Shown here piece by piece: positions 9,701-17,564 of a stretch of 64,000 nt of DNA (position 1 is the first letter of the stretch; every line of letters starts with the position of its first letter). A program made the translations under genes and the position numbers. The stretch is from Marinospirillum alkaliphilum DSM 21637 (GTDB taxonomy: Bacteria; Pseudomonadota; Gammaproteobacteria; Pseudomonadales; Halomonadaceae), in NCBI RefSeq assembly GCF_900119735.1, contig NZ_FPJW01000002.1:372001-436000 (forward strand), given 5' to 3'. The notes beneath the pieces are model-generated. The model searched no databases. It was given only the letters and a program-made list of their open reading frames with translations, and had not been told where the DNA came from.

Positions 9701-10235
9701 ATGTCAGTGTTAGGTGATCACTCTCGAAGTGACGAATTCTTCCGAGATTTCTGGCTATATAAGGACTGTGGCAAGAATGTAGGCATGGTATGTTTCTGGA
9801 TTTTGCCCAACTTAGCAGAGTGGCTTCGTGAATCATATATTCTTGATTTACTATAAGCGCTTTAATATCTAGCTCTTCATTTAGCTTGTCTAATCCGCTA
9901 TAAATTGCTATTATTTTTTCTGTTCTTTTTTTTGCTGCTTCTAAAATTGTTTTTGTTACTGCTTTGTTTTTTTCTATGCCGATAATCTTGTCTATTTCAT
10001 CGGATTTTATTTCGATGTTATTGTTATAGTGTTTCGCCAGTTCCTTTATTTCTTTTGATGTCAGGGATTTTTCTTCAATGATGTGGGATTTTGTCTTGTG
10101 TTTCCTGGTTATTGAAATTGCGGTTTGATAAAATAATTTTGGTGTTATAATATCCATTGGTTGCTCATTAAAAACTGCATCCAATAGAATGGCTTGTCGG
10201 TCAAGCAGTGTTGATATAATGGCTGGATTCTTCAT
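6750..10235 (-). CDS. multi-module glycosyltransferase, probable flagellin glycan
   Basis: A 1161-residue protein that looks like at least three fused modules. Residues about 1-430 resemble a GT-B-type or CDP-glycerol-transferase-like fold, ending in a nucleotide-site-like segment (LISDITISPGSSIAVESMAMG). Residues about 480-720 look like a GT2 (GT-A) domain, with VMILWPGDELHP in the place of a DxD loop and a FRKDAWTAMGGLSP helix. Residues about 730-990 look like a second, more degenerate GT2 domain (AVKRSIYQQLGGFDPLFEG). The last about 170 residues are unassigned. No signal peptide or membrane segment is visible. It is the last gene of the nonulosonic acid operon and directly precedes flagellin 2. 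The best guess is a cytoplasmic enzyme that builds or attaches the glycan on flagellin. Donor and acceptor specificity are unknown. The 5' end is AT-rich compared with core genes. Confidence 0.75.
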   Translation of the reverse strand: MKNPAIISTLLDRQAILLDAVFNEQPMDIITPKLFYQTAISITRKHKTKSHIIEEKSLTSKEIKELAKHYNNNIEIKSDEIDKIIGIEKNKAVTKTILEAAKKRTEKIIAIYSGLDKLNEELDIKALIVNQEYMIHEATLLSWAKSRNIPCLHSCHSPYIARNLGRIRHFESDHLTLTSSRCNETLDDLNTGSGHRHVTGMVNWDTYRDIDLQSLNQLRNDLEIPSDALVITFFTTYSVTENATSDPQVHSKTLDSFLSAAAEIKKKAVRPLFFIIKDRPSGTHFTEEEVLHKARKLGITDGFSYVFDRPEKVVLISDITISPGSSIAVESMAMGKATIELVTRQVFLGQLCFSADDGVIQCDERTLKSTLERLIVDNNYRDQMADKAFENEYYVSATQSLEATQKTASLILDICGFKDSSDRVIHNQNFYDQISSTGSDQRFQQVDTFQIWSNRTRPDEFSGQLMGERYNQWRAHPRFHLVIITDKSLFDALANTLDSFEMQIYPHYGISIISPDDCPDDILSADNIQWIKHAQPFEAINTVIDDVDAEWVMILWPGDELHPQALFNIADYSNINTDWLAIYGDEALIIPTMEDLDDDQTRLGTSIRTDPIFKPDFNIDLLRSTDYINRATAFRKDAWTAMGGLSPYAYRQSEDLIFRIAERMTLPAIGHIPNILVQRSSFTDNMVSSESYEALGALIRKNHLERCGFTDAEVLPGLHPQIYNIKYNQVCADPVIDILLANFGLSDQLSSCLSSLLEQENSKNLTIYITSTFEVSDAQDWLISHEIYSEKIKWVKVPLSDQTSIIKQWSKMIDASQSEFFILAIDRLRWVQKNWHLPLIDQLQRSDIAMVAPRLVSSNAAIISAGQILGKNGLIGDLYSNFFLEQEIPGLPRAWCEQNFNALHAACIAVKRSIYQQLGGFDPLFEGLLAMNDLQLKACTSGHKLLWTPLCSVVLTQSLAPAKKDDRRSFMSRWFALLAQDPAFNNNLELRGSGVNPDIILSGKWHSAYHLRTRVLFCYLDVSNSQVQSSAHLIKALQQESKKESIQHQEHHFYANATATAITSTELSRLSPDICIYLGDVVRHSELIEEISSYTTIQQWVILTSLDDFEKWQVVQNYITGWLVTSTDTLAELPELTSFHLLSNPDEAAVYFQMLSTTENF

Positions 10236-10244
10236 TGTTTAACC

Positions 10245-10757
10245 TTAGCGCAAGCGTTTTTTTGTTTGGTTGCTAATGATCGATAGTGCTGTAAAAATTT
10301 CTGATTTCACGGATGAGAAAATGGGGGTCCCATTGTATGAAACTAATTCAGGATTGATCCCATCCAGCCAGTGATCAGTTATTCTTCCTTTTTCGGCATC
10401 AAGCTCGCTGTCGTGTATCCATTCATATAGAATTTGTTGTTGTTTTTCACTTAAAGATGTAAAGATCCACTTTTGGCGATTAATGTCAGCTATTTGAACT
10501 AATCTTAGAATAAAAAAGGCGGGATAGAGGTTTTCAAAGTGCTCCTCTAAAAGTCCGCTGATATTTGGTAGGTTTTTATCCTTTATTTCTGAGTGATATG
10601 TTGGTGCAATATATTCAAGCCAGTCTTTCATGAATAATTTGAACGACTCATCTACTTCAAGCCAAGTCATCAGCCGCTTCCATGCATTGGGTCCACAAAA
10701 TGTTTTGTTGCCAACCATTTGTGCAAATTCATCCGAAGCATAGTTGGGAATTGTCAT
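10245..10757 (-). CDS. unrecognised protein in the glycan operon
   Basis: A 170-residue soluble protein that I do not recognise. I chose the start at 10757 (MTIPNYASDEF): it follows AAGGAAAC and its ATG overlaps the stop of legF (ATGA), so translation is coupled. It has many aromatic residues (TFCGPNAWKRLMTWL, FKLFMKDWLEYIAP) and an acidic helical middle (DSELDAEKGRITDHWLDG). No signal peptide, membrane span or P-loop is seen. It lies 9 bp before the large glycosyltransferase. Position suggests a transferase, modification enzyme or chaperone for the glycan or flagellin, but the sequence alone supports no function. AT content is higher than in the core genes. Confidence 0.75.
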   Translation of the reverse strand: MTIPNYASDEFAQMVGNKTFCGPNAWKRLMTWLEVDESFKLFMKDWLEYIAPTYHSEIKDKNLPNISGLLEEHFENLYPAFFILRLVQIADINRQKWIFTSLSEKQQQILYEWIHDSELDAEKGRITDHWLDGINPELVSYNGTPIFSSVKSEIFTALSIISNQTKKRLR

Positions 10758-11473
10758 GCTGTTTCCTTTTTGATTTGTTTTTGTTTCAGCAGTGTCTGGC
10801 AAAATAAAAAATCCAGTTCAGTGTCTATGTCCACTGAATTTTCCTGATTCATGATCAGGGCATAGCTTTCAGGCATAAAAAATCCTTTATGCTGCATTAA
10901 TAATGGCGTTTTAGCCAGATAAAATGCACCGTTTAAACGGTAATGGACTGGCATATCCTGGCTTCGCAGCCCAAGAGTTTCTTTCTTGATGAAGTTATCC
11001 ATCTTGCATTCTTCATCCAGTGTATTGCACCACTGAACTGGATGATCAACTGGGCAAACACTGATGATGCTGTTGGCATTTTTTTCTTCCATTAATGCCA
11101 GTCCTTTGTTTATATCTTCAGTGCTTCTTAGTGGTGAAGTTGGTTGGAGTAACAGTGTTTGCTCTGGGTAAACGTGCTGGTCATCCAGATGCTCCAGTGC
11201 ATGTTGTAGCACGGAGTAGGTGCTGGCAGTATCAGTAGCCAGTTCTGTTGGCCGTAACAGTGTCATACACCCCAATTGATCCGCTAGCTTCAGCAGGTTT
11301 GGGTCATCACTGGTGACCAGGACACGATCAATTTTTTCAGAGGCTAATGCAGCGTCTAATGTCCACTGAACCAAGGGCTTACCCTGGAGTGGCAGAAGGT
11401 TCTTGCCAGGTAATCGCTTGCTGCCAGCTCTTGCAGGAACAATAGCCAGTGTTTTCAATGTGAAGTCAGCCAT
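10754..11473 (-). CDS. legF: CMP-legionaminic acid synthetase (NeuA/LegF family)
   Basis: A 239-residue cytidylyltransferase. The N-terminal nucleotide-binding motif IVPARAGSKRLPGKN is typical of acylneuraminate cytidylyltransferases. LLLQPTSPLRSTEDI and the metal-binding region VDIDTELDF follow in the usual order. The enzyme activates a nonulosonic acid with CTP to give the CMP-sugar donor. I chose the start at 11473; this overlaps the end of the ptmE-like gene by 8 bp and drops 18 atypical upstream residues. The substrate is inferred as legionaminic acid because legB, legC, legG, legI and legH are all upstream in the same operon. Sequence alone would not exclude sialic or pseudaminic acid. 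Confidence 0.88.
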   Translation of the reverse strand: MADFTLKTLAIVPARAGSKRLPGKNLLPLQGKPLVQWTLDAALASEKIDRVLVTSDDPNLLKLADQLGCMTLLRPTELATDTASTYSVLQHALEHLDDQHVYPEQTLLLQPTSPLRSTEDINKGLALMEEKNANSIISVCPVDHPVQWCNTLDEECKMDNFIKKETLGLRSQDMPVHYRLNGAFYLAKTPLLMQHKGFFMPESYALIMNQENSVDIDTELDFLFCQTLLKQKQIKKETA

Positions 11474-12521
11474 TAAACAACTCGCTGACATCGGTTTGTG
11501 CTTGATTGAAGTCGTCCATGCGACCAATATCCAACCAGTAATCTTTCAGCGAATAGATGTTAACACCACGGTCGGCTTGTATTTCCTGTTGTAAAAGATC
11601 AGGCATATCCAGGTGGGTGTCCGGTGGCACGCTTTTGACCAGCTCTGGTGATAAAAGATAAATTCCTGCATTCACATTAAAGGTCTGTACAGGTTTTTCC
11701 CTGATGCCTGTCGCTCGATTTTCTTGAGACTCGATCACTCCATATGGGATCTGATACTCATATTCTCTGACACAAACTGTTGCGCTGCCGCCCAGCTCTT
11801 CATGGAAGGCGAGTAATGCCAGGTAGTTCTGTGTTGTAAGCAAATCACCGTTCATCATGATCAGTGGCAGTGTGATTTCATGGTGTGGCAGTAAACCTAG
11901 CGCACCGGCTGTTCCCAGAGGGACTTCTTCGTGGATGTAAGTGATTGTGACACCCCACCGGCTACCATCACCAAAATGCTCCCGGATTTTTTCCGGCATA
12001 TAGTGGGTAGAGATGTAAAAACGATGAAAACCAGAGCTAACAAAGCTCTCCAGAATCAGCTCAAGAATCGGTTTGTCACCGACTTTAAGCAGGGGTTTCG
12101 GGCAGGTTTTAGTCAAAGGATGCAAGCGTTTACCAAAACCACCGGCCATTAGAAACACGGGGTTATCCTGCCGGGGTTTTTGAAGTAGTCCATGAAGGGT
12201 TTCCAGCCCTGTTACGCGTTGATCAGCATCTACAACTGGCAGCTGCAACAGTTGCTGCTGTTCCATAAAGGACAGTAAACGCGCTTTACTCCAGTCAGCA
12301 GTAGCCATCTTAGGCTGCCTGTTCATTATTTGAACAATGGGCGTGGTTAAATCCAGTCGTTTGAGCAGCGCTCTGCGTACATCCCCATCTGTGACTGTGC
12401 CTAAGAGCTTTTTGTCTTCGTCGGTTACGAGAAGAATCTGCTGAGCGGATAAATCCAGCTTCTCAATAGCTACTTCGAGTGATGCCGTGGGTTGAACAAG
12501 GGTGTCTTGCCAGTTTTTCAT
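11466..12521 (-). CDS. ptmE: CBS-domain sugar-phosphate nucleotidyltransferase (PtmE/LegX-like)
   Basis: A 351-residue protein with two parts. Residues about 1-120 form a CBS pair (LLVTDEDKKLLGTVTDGDVR and VVDADQRVTGLETLHGLL). Residues about 122-345 form a nucleotidyltransferase domain with GGFGKRLHPLTKTCPKPL and LIMMNGDLLT. This domain order matches PtmE of Campylobacter, the glucosamine-1-phosphate guanylyltransferase that starts the GDP-linked legionaminic acid route (known of the family). The CBS pair may sense adenine nucleotides. Its position between legH and legF fits that role. Its presence argues for GDP-GlcNAc-derived legionaminic acid and not pseudaminic acid. Confidence 0.83.
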   Translation of the reverse strand: MKNWQDTLVQPTASLEVAIEKLDLSAQQILLVTDEDKKLLGTVTDGDVRRALLKRLDLTTPIVQIMNRQPKMATADWSKARLLSFMEQQQLLQLPVVDADQRVTGLETLHGLLQKPRQDNPVFLMAGGFGKRLHPLTKTCPKPLLKVGDKPILELILESFVSSGFHRFYISTHYMPEKIREHFGDGSRWGVTITYIHEEVPLGTAGALGLLPHHEITLPLIMMNGDLLTTQNYLALLAFHEELGGSATVCVREYEYQIPYGVIESQENRATGIREKPVQTFNVNAGIYLLSPELVKSVPPDTHLDMPDLLQQEIQADRGVNIYSLKDYWLDIGRMDDFNQAQTDVSELFNG

Positions 12522-12528
12522 GATTTTT

Positions 12529-13179
12529 TCATTGTGAATACTTGGTGGCTTGCTGAGGTTTTGCAGCCAGATATTTGTGGCCGGCGGGTAGATCTGTCAA
12601 TAGTGTGGAGCCTGCACCAAGGATAGCACCTTGCTCCAGATGTCGCCCTTGAACAACACAACTTCCCGGCCCCAGGTGGCACCTATCTTCAAGGTGGACA
12701 TCACCACATAACATCACCCCCGGTGCGAGATGGCAATGTTTGCCCACCTTGCAATCATGATCAAGCTGGGCACCCGTATTGATCAGTGTGTTTTCATCAA
12801 TTTTTACATCGGGTTGCAGAATACAGCCTGCCATGATCTGTACACCTTCAGCCAGCTCAACACCATCTGCAATGATGGCTGAAGGGTGTACCAGGGTTAT
12901 AAAGGAGTAACCTGCTTCCTTGAACTGCTCAAACAGGGTTTGACGAAGGTTTTTTCCCGGCAGACTACCTACACCATTCGCCAGCAAGACAGTATTGGGT
13001 GGATACTGGTAAACATCAGCATCTTCCCCCAGCACTGGTAACCCTCGCCATTCTGTAATGCCTTTTTGCTTAAGCTGCGGGTCAATGACTCCTGACACCT
13101 GATGCTTAAATAACTGCAGCAGGTTTAAAACCACTTTGGCGTGTCCGCCTGCACCCACCAAAATGACTGGCAAACTCAT
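12529..13179 (-). CDS. legH: NeuD/LegH-type sugar O/N-acetyltransferase
   Basis: A 216-residue acetyltransferase of the left-handed beta-helix type. The N-terminus has the PglD-like Rossmann part (PVILVGAGGHAKVVLNLLQL). The C-terminal two-thirds carries hexapeptide repeats (VELAEGVQIMAGCILQPDV, then GPGSCVVQGRHLEQGAILGAG). In the legionaminic acid route LegH N-acetylates the 4-amino sugar made by LegC, using acetyl-CoA. It overlaps legI by 4 bp and precedes the ptmE-like gene by 7 bp. Members with this architecture also O-acetylate sialic acid (NeuD), so the assignment to LegH is by context. Confidence 0.83.
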   Translation of the reverse strand: MSLPVILVGAGGHAKVVLNLLQLFKHQVSGVIDPQLKQKGITEWRGLPVLGEDADVYQYPPNTVLLANGVGSLPGKNLRQTLFEQFKEAGYSFITLVHPSAIIADGVELAEGVQIMAGCILQPDVKIDENTLINTGAQLDHDCKVGKHCHLAPGVMLCGDVHLEDRCHLGPGSCVVQGRHLEQGAILGAGSTLLTDLPAGHKYLAAKPQQATKYSQ

Positions 13180-14246
13180 AGTGCTTCGCCGGGCTGATAG
13201 TCTTTGCTGGCAGGTGTACCAAGATAATCCCAGTAATGTATGGCACTGATGCCTTGCCCGGTTCTGGCTGTGGTGAGTGTTGTTTTATCCAGCGTTTCAC
13301 CCTGTTGAACCGCGTGAGCAACCAACAGGCTTTGCCGCGCTACCTGGCGCGTATCCCGCTCGGCAGGCAGCGGAATTTTTCGACCAGAACCAAGAATTTG
13401 TTCAACCGCACGCACTTGCTGAACAAGCTCCTTTAGCTCATGTGGTTCTAGAGAGGCTTTGTGATCAGGGCCAGGCAGGTGACGATCCAATGTAAAGTGC
13501 TTTTCGATAATTGTGGCACCGCGTGCTGCTGCTGCAACAGGCACCAATAACCCTTGTGTATGGTCAGAGTAGCCGACTGGCAGCGCGAAAGTGGCTCTCA
13601 GCGTATCCATGGCTTTCAGGTTGACTTGATCAAGCGGAGTCGGATAGCAGGATGTGCAGTGCAGCAACGTCACCTGATCTTTAATTGCTTCATAGGCTTG
13701 CGGCTGGCTCCAGAATTCCCAGGTTTCATTCAGGCTCCTGGGCTCCCGATCAAAAGAGTAGCCGTGTGCCAGAATTGCCAGCGCCTGTTCAACCTCACTC
13801 AGGGTTGCCATGCCTGTAGATAGAATGCAGGGCTTGCCTGTTGCCGCAAAAGCCCAAAGCAAACGCGCATTGGTAATTTCGCCAGAAGGAATCTTGTAAA
13901 AAGGTAAATCCAACGTCTGCAAAAATTCGAGGCTTTGCAGATCAAAAGCAGTGGAAATAAAGGTGATCCCTTTCTGCTCAGCATAATCCTGCAAGTCCTT
14001 ATGCCAGCTTTCTTGCAGTTCGAGCTTTTTGAGCATCGCAAGCTGAGATTCAGATGTCTCAGTATTTTCTTTTTGGTACTGAGCTTTAGGTGCTGTTGCT
14101 GCAGCCAGGCGTTCTGCGTTAAAGGTCTGAAACTTGACAGCATCAGCGCCGGAATCAGCAGCAGCAGAAACTAACTGAAAAGCAAGGTCGCGTTCACCAT
14201 TATGGTTTACGCCAGCTTCAGCAATGATCAAGGTGGAATTATTCAT
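13176..14246 (-). CDS. legI: N,N'-diacetyllegionaminic acid synthase (NeuB family)
   Basis: A 356-residue NeuB-family synthase. It condenses phosphoenolpyruvate with a 2,4-diacetamido-trideoxymannose to give the nine-carbon acid. The N-terminus IIAEAGVNHNG, the segment AVKFQTF, PFYKIPSGEITN and GYSDHT are all characteristic of the TIM-barrel part. HFTLDRHLPGPDHKASLEP is the usual end of the barrel. The last about 60 residues form the antifreeze-like SAF domain (ARQSLLVAHAVQQGETL). It overlaps legG by 8 bp and legH by 4 bp. The family is certain; the exact sugar is inferred from the neighbours. Confidence 0.92.
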   Translation of the reverse strand: MNNSTLIIAEAGVNHNGERDLAFQLVSAAADSGADAVKFQTFNAERLAAATAPKAQYQKENTETSESQLAMLKKLELQESWHKDLQDYAEQKGITFISTAFDLQSLEFLQTLDLPFYKIPSGEITNARLLWAFAATGKPCILSTGMATLSEVEQALAILAHGYSFDREPRSLNETWEFWSQPQAYEAIKDQVTLLHCTSCYPTPLDQVNLKAMDTLRATFALPVGYSDHTQGLLVPVAAAARGATIIEKHFTLDRHLPGPDHKASLEPHELKELVQQVRAVEQILGSGRKIPLPAERDTRQVARQSLLVAHAVQQGETLDKTTLTTARTGQGISAIHYWDYLGTPASKDYQPGEAL

Positions 14247-15411
14247 TTTCCGGATTCTGATTGAAATTAAAAAATTGTTTTGGTTTATATTCGGGTAAAT
14301 CTCGAAGAAAGTTCAGTATTTGGTTGCAGGTGTCGCCCTGACCATAAGGGTTGGTAGCAATCTTTACCTGCTCTTGAAATTTTGAAGACAGTGACTTGGC
14401 TATTGCATTTCGAATGGACTGTGCGCTCGCCTGGCAATGAATAACAGACGATCCAGCGGCACGCCCCCTCTGTCGGATACCTATGTTGACAGTGGGCGTC
14501 TTCAGACTGGGCACCTCAATCAGCCCACTTGAAGAATTTCCTATTACCGCATCAGCATGGCAGGCTGCAGAAAGGTAACGCTGCGTACCGAGGGAGTTAA
14601 CTGCAGCAGCTTGTTGTGGATATTGTTGAATATATCGCTTGATATGCTTAACAATGCAGTGCCCACCATGATCTGCATTTGGGAAAGTAAATAGCAGTTT
14701 ATGCTGAGGAAAATTTTTCAGGACGTCCAGCAACTCAAGAAAAGTTTGCTCTGGGTCTTCGAGTTTCTCGCCGGAAGTAACCGGATGGTAGGTAATCAAG
14801 AAAAAGGAAACGCCAAGATCAAAGTTAAGGCTTTCGCTAAGTTCTGTGCGGCTAAGAATTTTTGTACGATAAATATTTTCCACACCAAGTGCACCACTAT
14901 TGATCACGTATTTTGGGTTTTCGCCAAGCTGCAGGACACGTGAGCGATGCTCTTCATTGCTGACAAAGTGGTAGTGTGCCATTTTAGTAATGGCGTGGCG
15001 GATTGAGTCATCAATCGCACCTTCCGTGATTTCTCCGCCATGCAGGTGAGCTATAGGTATTTGCAGGATCATGGCTGTTTGTGCAATTGCCAATGCCTCA
15101 AATCGATCACCGAGAATCACCACGCAGTCGGGCTTTAGCCGTTCGAGAGAACCTGCAAAGCCGATGACACCAAGACCAACAGACTTGGCAATACCCTCCA
15201 CACTTGATGACGAGAGGAGCATCTCAACCCTTTCGTTGATGTGGAACTCTTTCTCAATTTCATTAACTGTATAGCCAAACTCAGGAGATAGGTGCATTCC
15301 ACTGACGATAAGCTGTAACTCCAGATCAGGATCAGCTTGAATTCCTTTCATCAGCCAATAGAGCAAGCCATATTCAGCACGTGTTCCAGTGAATACAGCA
15401 ATCTTTTTCAA
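14239..15411 (-). CDS. legG: NDP-sugar hydrolysing 2-epimerase (NeuC/LegG family)
   Basis: A 390-residue GT-B-fold epimerase. It shows the NeuC hallmarks: the N-terminal FTGTRAEYGLLYWLMKGIQ, the HGGEITEGAIDDSIRHAITK segment around the nucleotide site, and GNSSSGLIEVPSLKTPTVNIG near the C-terminus. LegG hydrolyses the nucleotide from NDP-2,4-diacetamido-trideoxyglucose and inverts C2 to the mannose form, the substrate of LegI. It overlaps legC by 4 bp. The distinction from sialic acid NeuC is by the presence of legB and legC. Confidence 0.9.
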   Translation of the reverse strand: MKKIAVFTGTRAEYGLLYWLMKGIQADPDLELQLIVSGMHLSPEFGYTVNEIEKEFHINERVEMLLSSSSVEGIAKSVGLGVIGFAGSLERLKPDCVVILGDRFEALAIAQTAMILQIPIAHLHGGEITEGAIDDSIRHAITKMAHYHFVSNEEHRSRVLQLGENPKYVINSGALGVENIYRTKILSRTELSESLNFDLGVSFFLITYHPVTSGEKLEDPEQTFLELLDVLKNFPQHKLLFTFPNADHGGHCIVKHIKRYIQQYPQQAAAVNSLGTQRYLSAACHADAVIGNSSSGLIEVPSLKTPTVNIGIRQRGRAAGSSVIHCQASAQSIRNAIAKSLSSKFQEQVKIATNPYGQGDTCNQILNFLRDLPEYKPKQFFNFNQNPENE

Positions 15412-16568
15412 ACTGAATCTCCTGACTTTACGCTGCTCGGCAAATTCACAACCCGCTCCTCAAGCCACTCTGCATTGGTGAGATCGCCGCGTCGACAATT
15501 TTGGTACATTGGCAGGTGACTCATCAGAGCCCAGATTGGGCGGGTCATCACTCCCTTGCAGTTTGTATGGTTTAACAGTTCGTCCCGCTGATTTTTGTTC
15601 TCACAAATCACCCCGTTCAACCAGTAGTTGGAACGGCAATCAGCTGGTTCGGTTATAAACTGCATGGATGAATTTTGAAAGAGGCTTTGATAGTTGCTTG
15701 CGAGTTCTCGTTTGATAGTTATGAGCTTTTCTAACTGCTCCAGCTGAGCACATCCCAATGCCGCGTTCAGATTCGGCATTCGGTAGTTGTAACCCAGTTC
15801 ATCGTGAATGTACTCATAGCTGTGCGGCTTTTTGGCTGTGGTGGTAAGGTGCTTGGCTCTTGCAGCAGTTGGCTCATCCGCCAGAATCATACCGCCACCA
15901 CCGGTTGTGATGATCTTGTTGCCGTTAAAGCTGAGTGCACCAATTTCACCAAAAGTTCCGGTATGTTGGCCTTTGTAGAAACTACCCAGGGACTCTGCAG
16001 CGTCCTCGACCAGAGCCAGGCTCCACTCACGAGTCACTCTTATTAAACTATCCAGCTCAGCAGGGTGACCAAAGGTATGCATAGGCACACAGGCACGAAT
16101 CACTTTGTGATCAAGGCGGGTTCTGCACAAACCTTCAGCATCGACAAAGGCATTTTCTGACAACCATTGCTCCAAGGCTTGTGGTGATAATCCCAAAGTA
16201 TCACGATCCACATCCACAAATACTGGCTCAGCACCACAGTAGGCAATGGCATTACAGGTCGCTACAAAAGTGAGCGGCTGGGTAATCACCAGATCACCAG
16301 ACGCAACTCCTGCAAGCTTTAAGGCTATGTGTAAAGCTGCTGTACCATTCACGGCTGCAACTGCCTTGGGTGAGCCTGTGTAGCTGGCGACATCTTGCTC
16401 GAACCGATCCACATAGGCTCCTACACTGGACACAAAAGTAGACTCCAGGGTATCCACCACGTAATCTTTTTCGTGCCCGGAAAAAACAGGAGCGTGCAGG
16501 GGTATGACCTCCGATGTTTTGTAGTAGTCACGAATAAAGTCAATAAGCATGTCTGCACTTTTAGACAT
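15408..16568 (-). CDS. legC: LegC-type PLP aminotransferase
   Basis: A 386-residue aminotransferase of the DegT/DnrJ/EryC1 family. The N-terminal IPLHAPVFSGHEKDYVVDTL is typical of the LegC branch. EDAAESLGSFY and SFNGNKIITTGGGGM mark the PLP site, with the lysine of NGNK as the Schiff base. It transfers an amino group to the 4-keto sugar made by LegB. It overlaps legB by 8 bp and legG by 4 bp, so translation is coupled along the pathway. Length is normal and no key residue looks missing. Confidence 0.9.
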   Translation of the reverse strand: MSKSADMLIDFIRDYYKTSEVIPLHAPVFSGHEKDYVVDTLESTFVSSVGAYVDRFEQDVASYTGSPKAVAAVNGTAALHIALKLAGVASGDLVITQPLTFVATCNAIAYCGAEPVFVDVDRDTLGLSPQALEQWLSENAFVDAEGLCRTRLDHKVIRACVPMHTFGHPAELDSLIRVTREWSLALVEDAAESLGSFYKGQHTGTFGEIGALSFNGNKIITTGGGGMILADEPTAARAKHLTTTAKKPHSYEYIHDELGYNYRMPNLNAALGCAQLEQLEKLITIKRELASNYQSLFQNSSMQFITEPADCRSNYWLNGVICENKNQRDELLNHTNCKGVMTRPIWALMSHLPMYQNCRRGDLTNAEWLEERVVNLPSSVKSGDSV

Positions 16569-17541
16569 TGTATAAACCAGTTTTGTAGTGGCGCAGGTTT
16601 TCAGGCTGAGTAAACCAGTCTATTGTTTTCTTTAAACCATCCTTAATTTTGGTTTGTGGTTGGTATCCAGTTAAAGCGTGGAGTTTTTTGTTGCAGCCCC
16701 ATAGTCGGAAAACTTCAGATTTCTCAGGTCTGATCCGTTGTTCATCGGTAATGAACTCAACATCGCTGTGCATCAGCTCACGAATGAGGTTGAGAGTATC
16801 TCCGACTGAAATTTCATAGTTAGATGCAATGTTCACTGTTTGACCGATGGCTGCGTCACATTCAGCCAAGGATAAAAAACCACGACAGGTGTCCTCAACA
16901 TAGTTGAAGTCACGTGTGGGGGAGATATCACCGAGTTGAATGCTTTTCTCACCTGCTGCAATTTGAGTGATAATAGTAGGAATGACCGCTCGGGCAGATT
17001 GACGAGGGCCATAGGTATTAAAAGGCCTTGCAATTGTCAGAGGCAAATTGAATGCATTGTAAAAACTCATCGCCATAGCATCGGCAGCGATTTTTGAAGC
17101 GCTGTACGGGGATTGCGGTTGTAGTGGATGATTTTCGTCAATGGGTACGTATTGAGCTGTGCCATAAACCTCGCTGGTTGAAGTATGGATGACACGCTTT
17201 ACTCCATTTTCCAAAGCTGCCTGGCAAATATTTAGTGTGCCTTTGATATTGGTATCAACATAGCTGTCCGGTGCTTGATAAGAATAGGGAATAGCGATCA
17301 AGGCTGCCAAGTGGAAAATCACATCCACATCTTTGGTGATATGTTTGCAGTAATGAGGGTCACGAATATCACCACTCAATACTTCTACTTGATCCAAGCA
17401 GTCAATATTGTCAAGCCAGCCCCAGGAGTTGAAGGAGTTGTATTGGGACAAGGCTCTGACCTGGTAACCTTGCTGTACAAGGATCTCTGTAAGGTGGGAG
17501 CCAATAAACCCATCGGCTCCTGTAACTAAAATTTTAGTCAT
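16561..17541 (-). CDS. legB: NDP-sugar 4,6-dehydratase (LegB)
   Basis: A 326-residue extended SDR. The N-terminus has the NAD motif VTGADGFIGSHL. The catalytic segment has STSEVYG, and YSASK gives the Tyr and Lys of the active site at about residues 150-155. LegB removes water from NDP-GlcNAc to give the 4-keto-6-deoxy sugar, the first committed step before LegC. It starts 23 bp after the sulfotransferase-like gene. In contrast to the degenerate epimerase at 25969-27000, the catalytic residues are intact. Family and role are well supported by the operon. Confidence 0.9.
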   Translation of the reverse strand: MTKILVTGADGFIGSHLTEILVQQGYQVRALSQYNSFNSWGWLDNIDCLDQVEVLSGDIRDPHYCKHITKDVDVIFHLAALIAIPYSYQAPDSYVDTNIKGTLNICQAALENGVKRVIHTSTSEVYGTAQYVPIDENHPLQPQSPYSASKIAADAMAMSFYNAFNLPLTIARPFNTYGPRQSARAVIPTIITQIAAGEKSIQLGDISPTRDFNYVEDTCRGFLSLAECDAAIGQTVNIASNYEISVGDTLNLIRELMHSDVEFITDEQRIRPEKSEVFRLWGCNKKLHALTGYQPQTKIKDGLKKTIDWFTQPENLRHYKTGLYNV

Positions 17542-17564
17542 TGCTTTATGCTTCTTTCTGGTTG

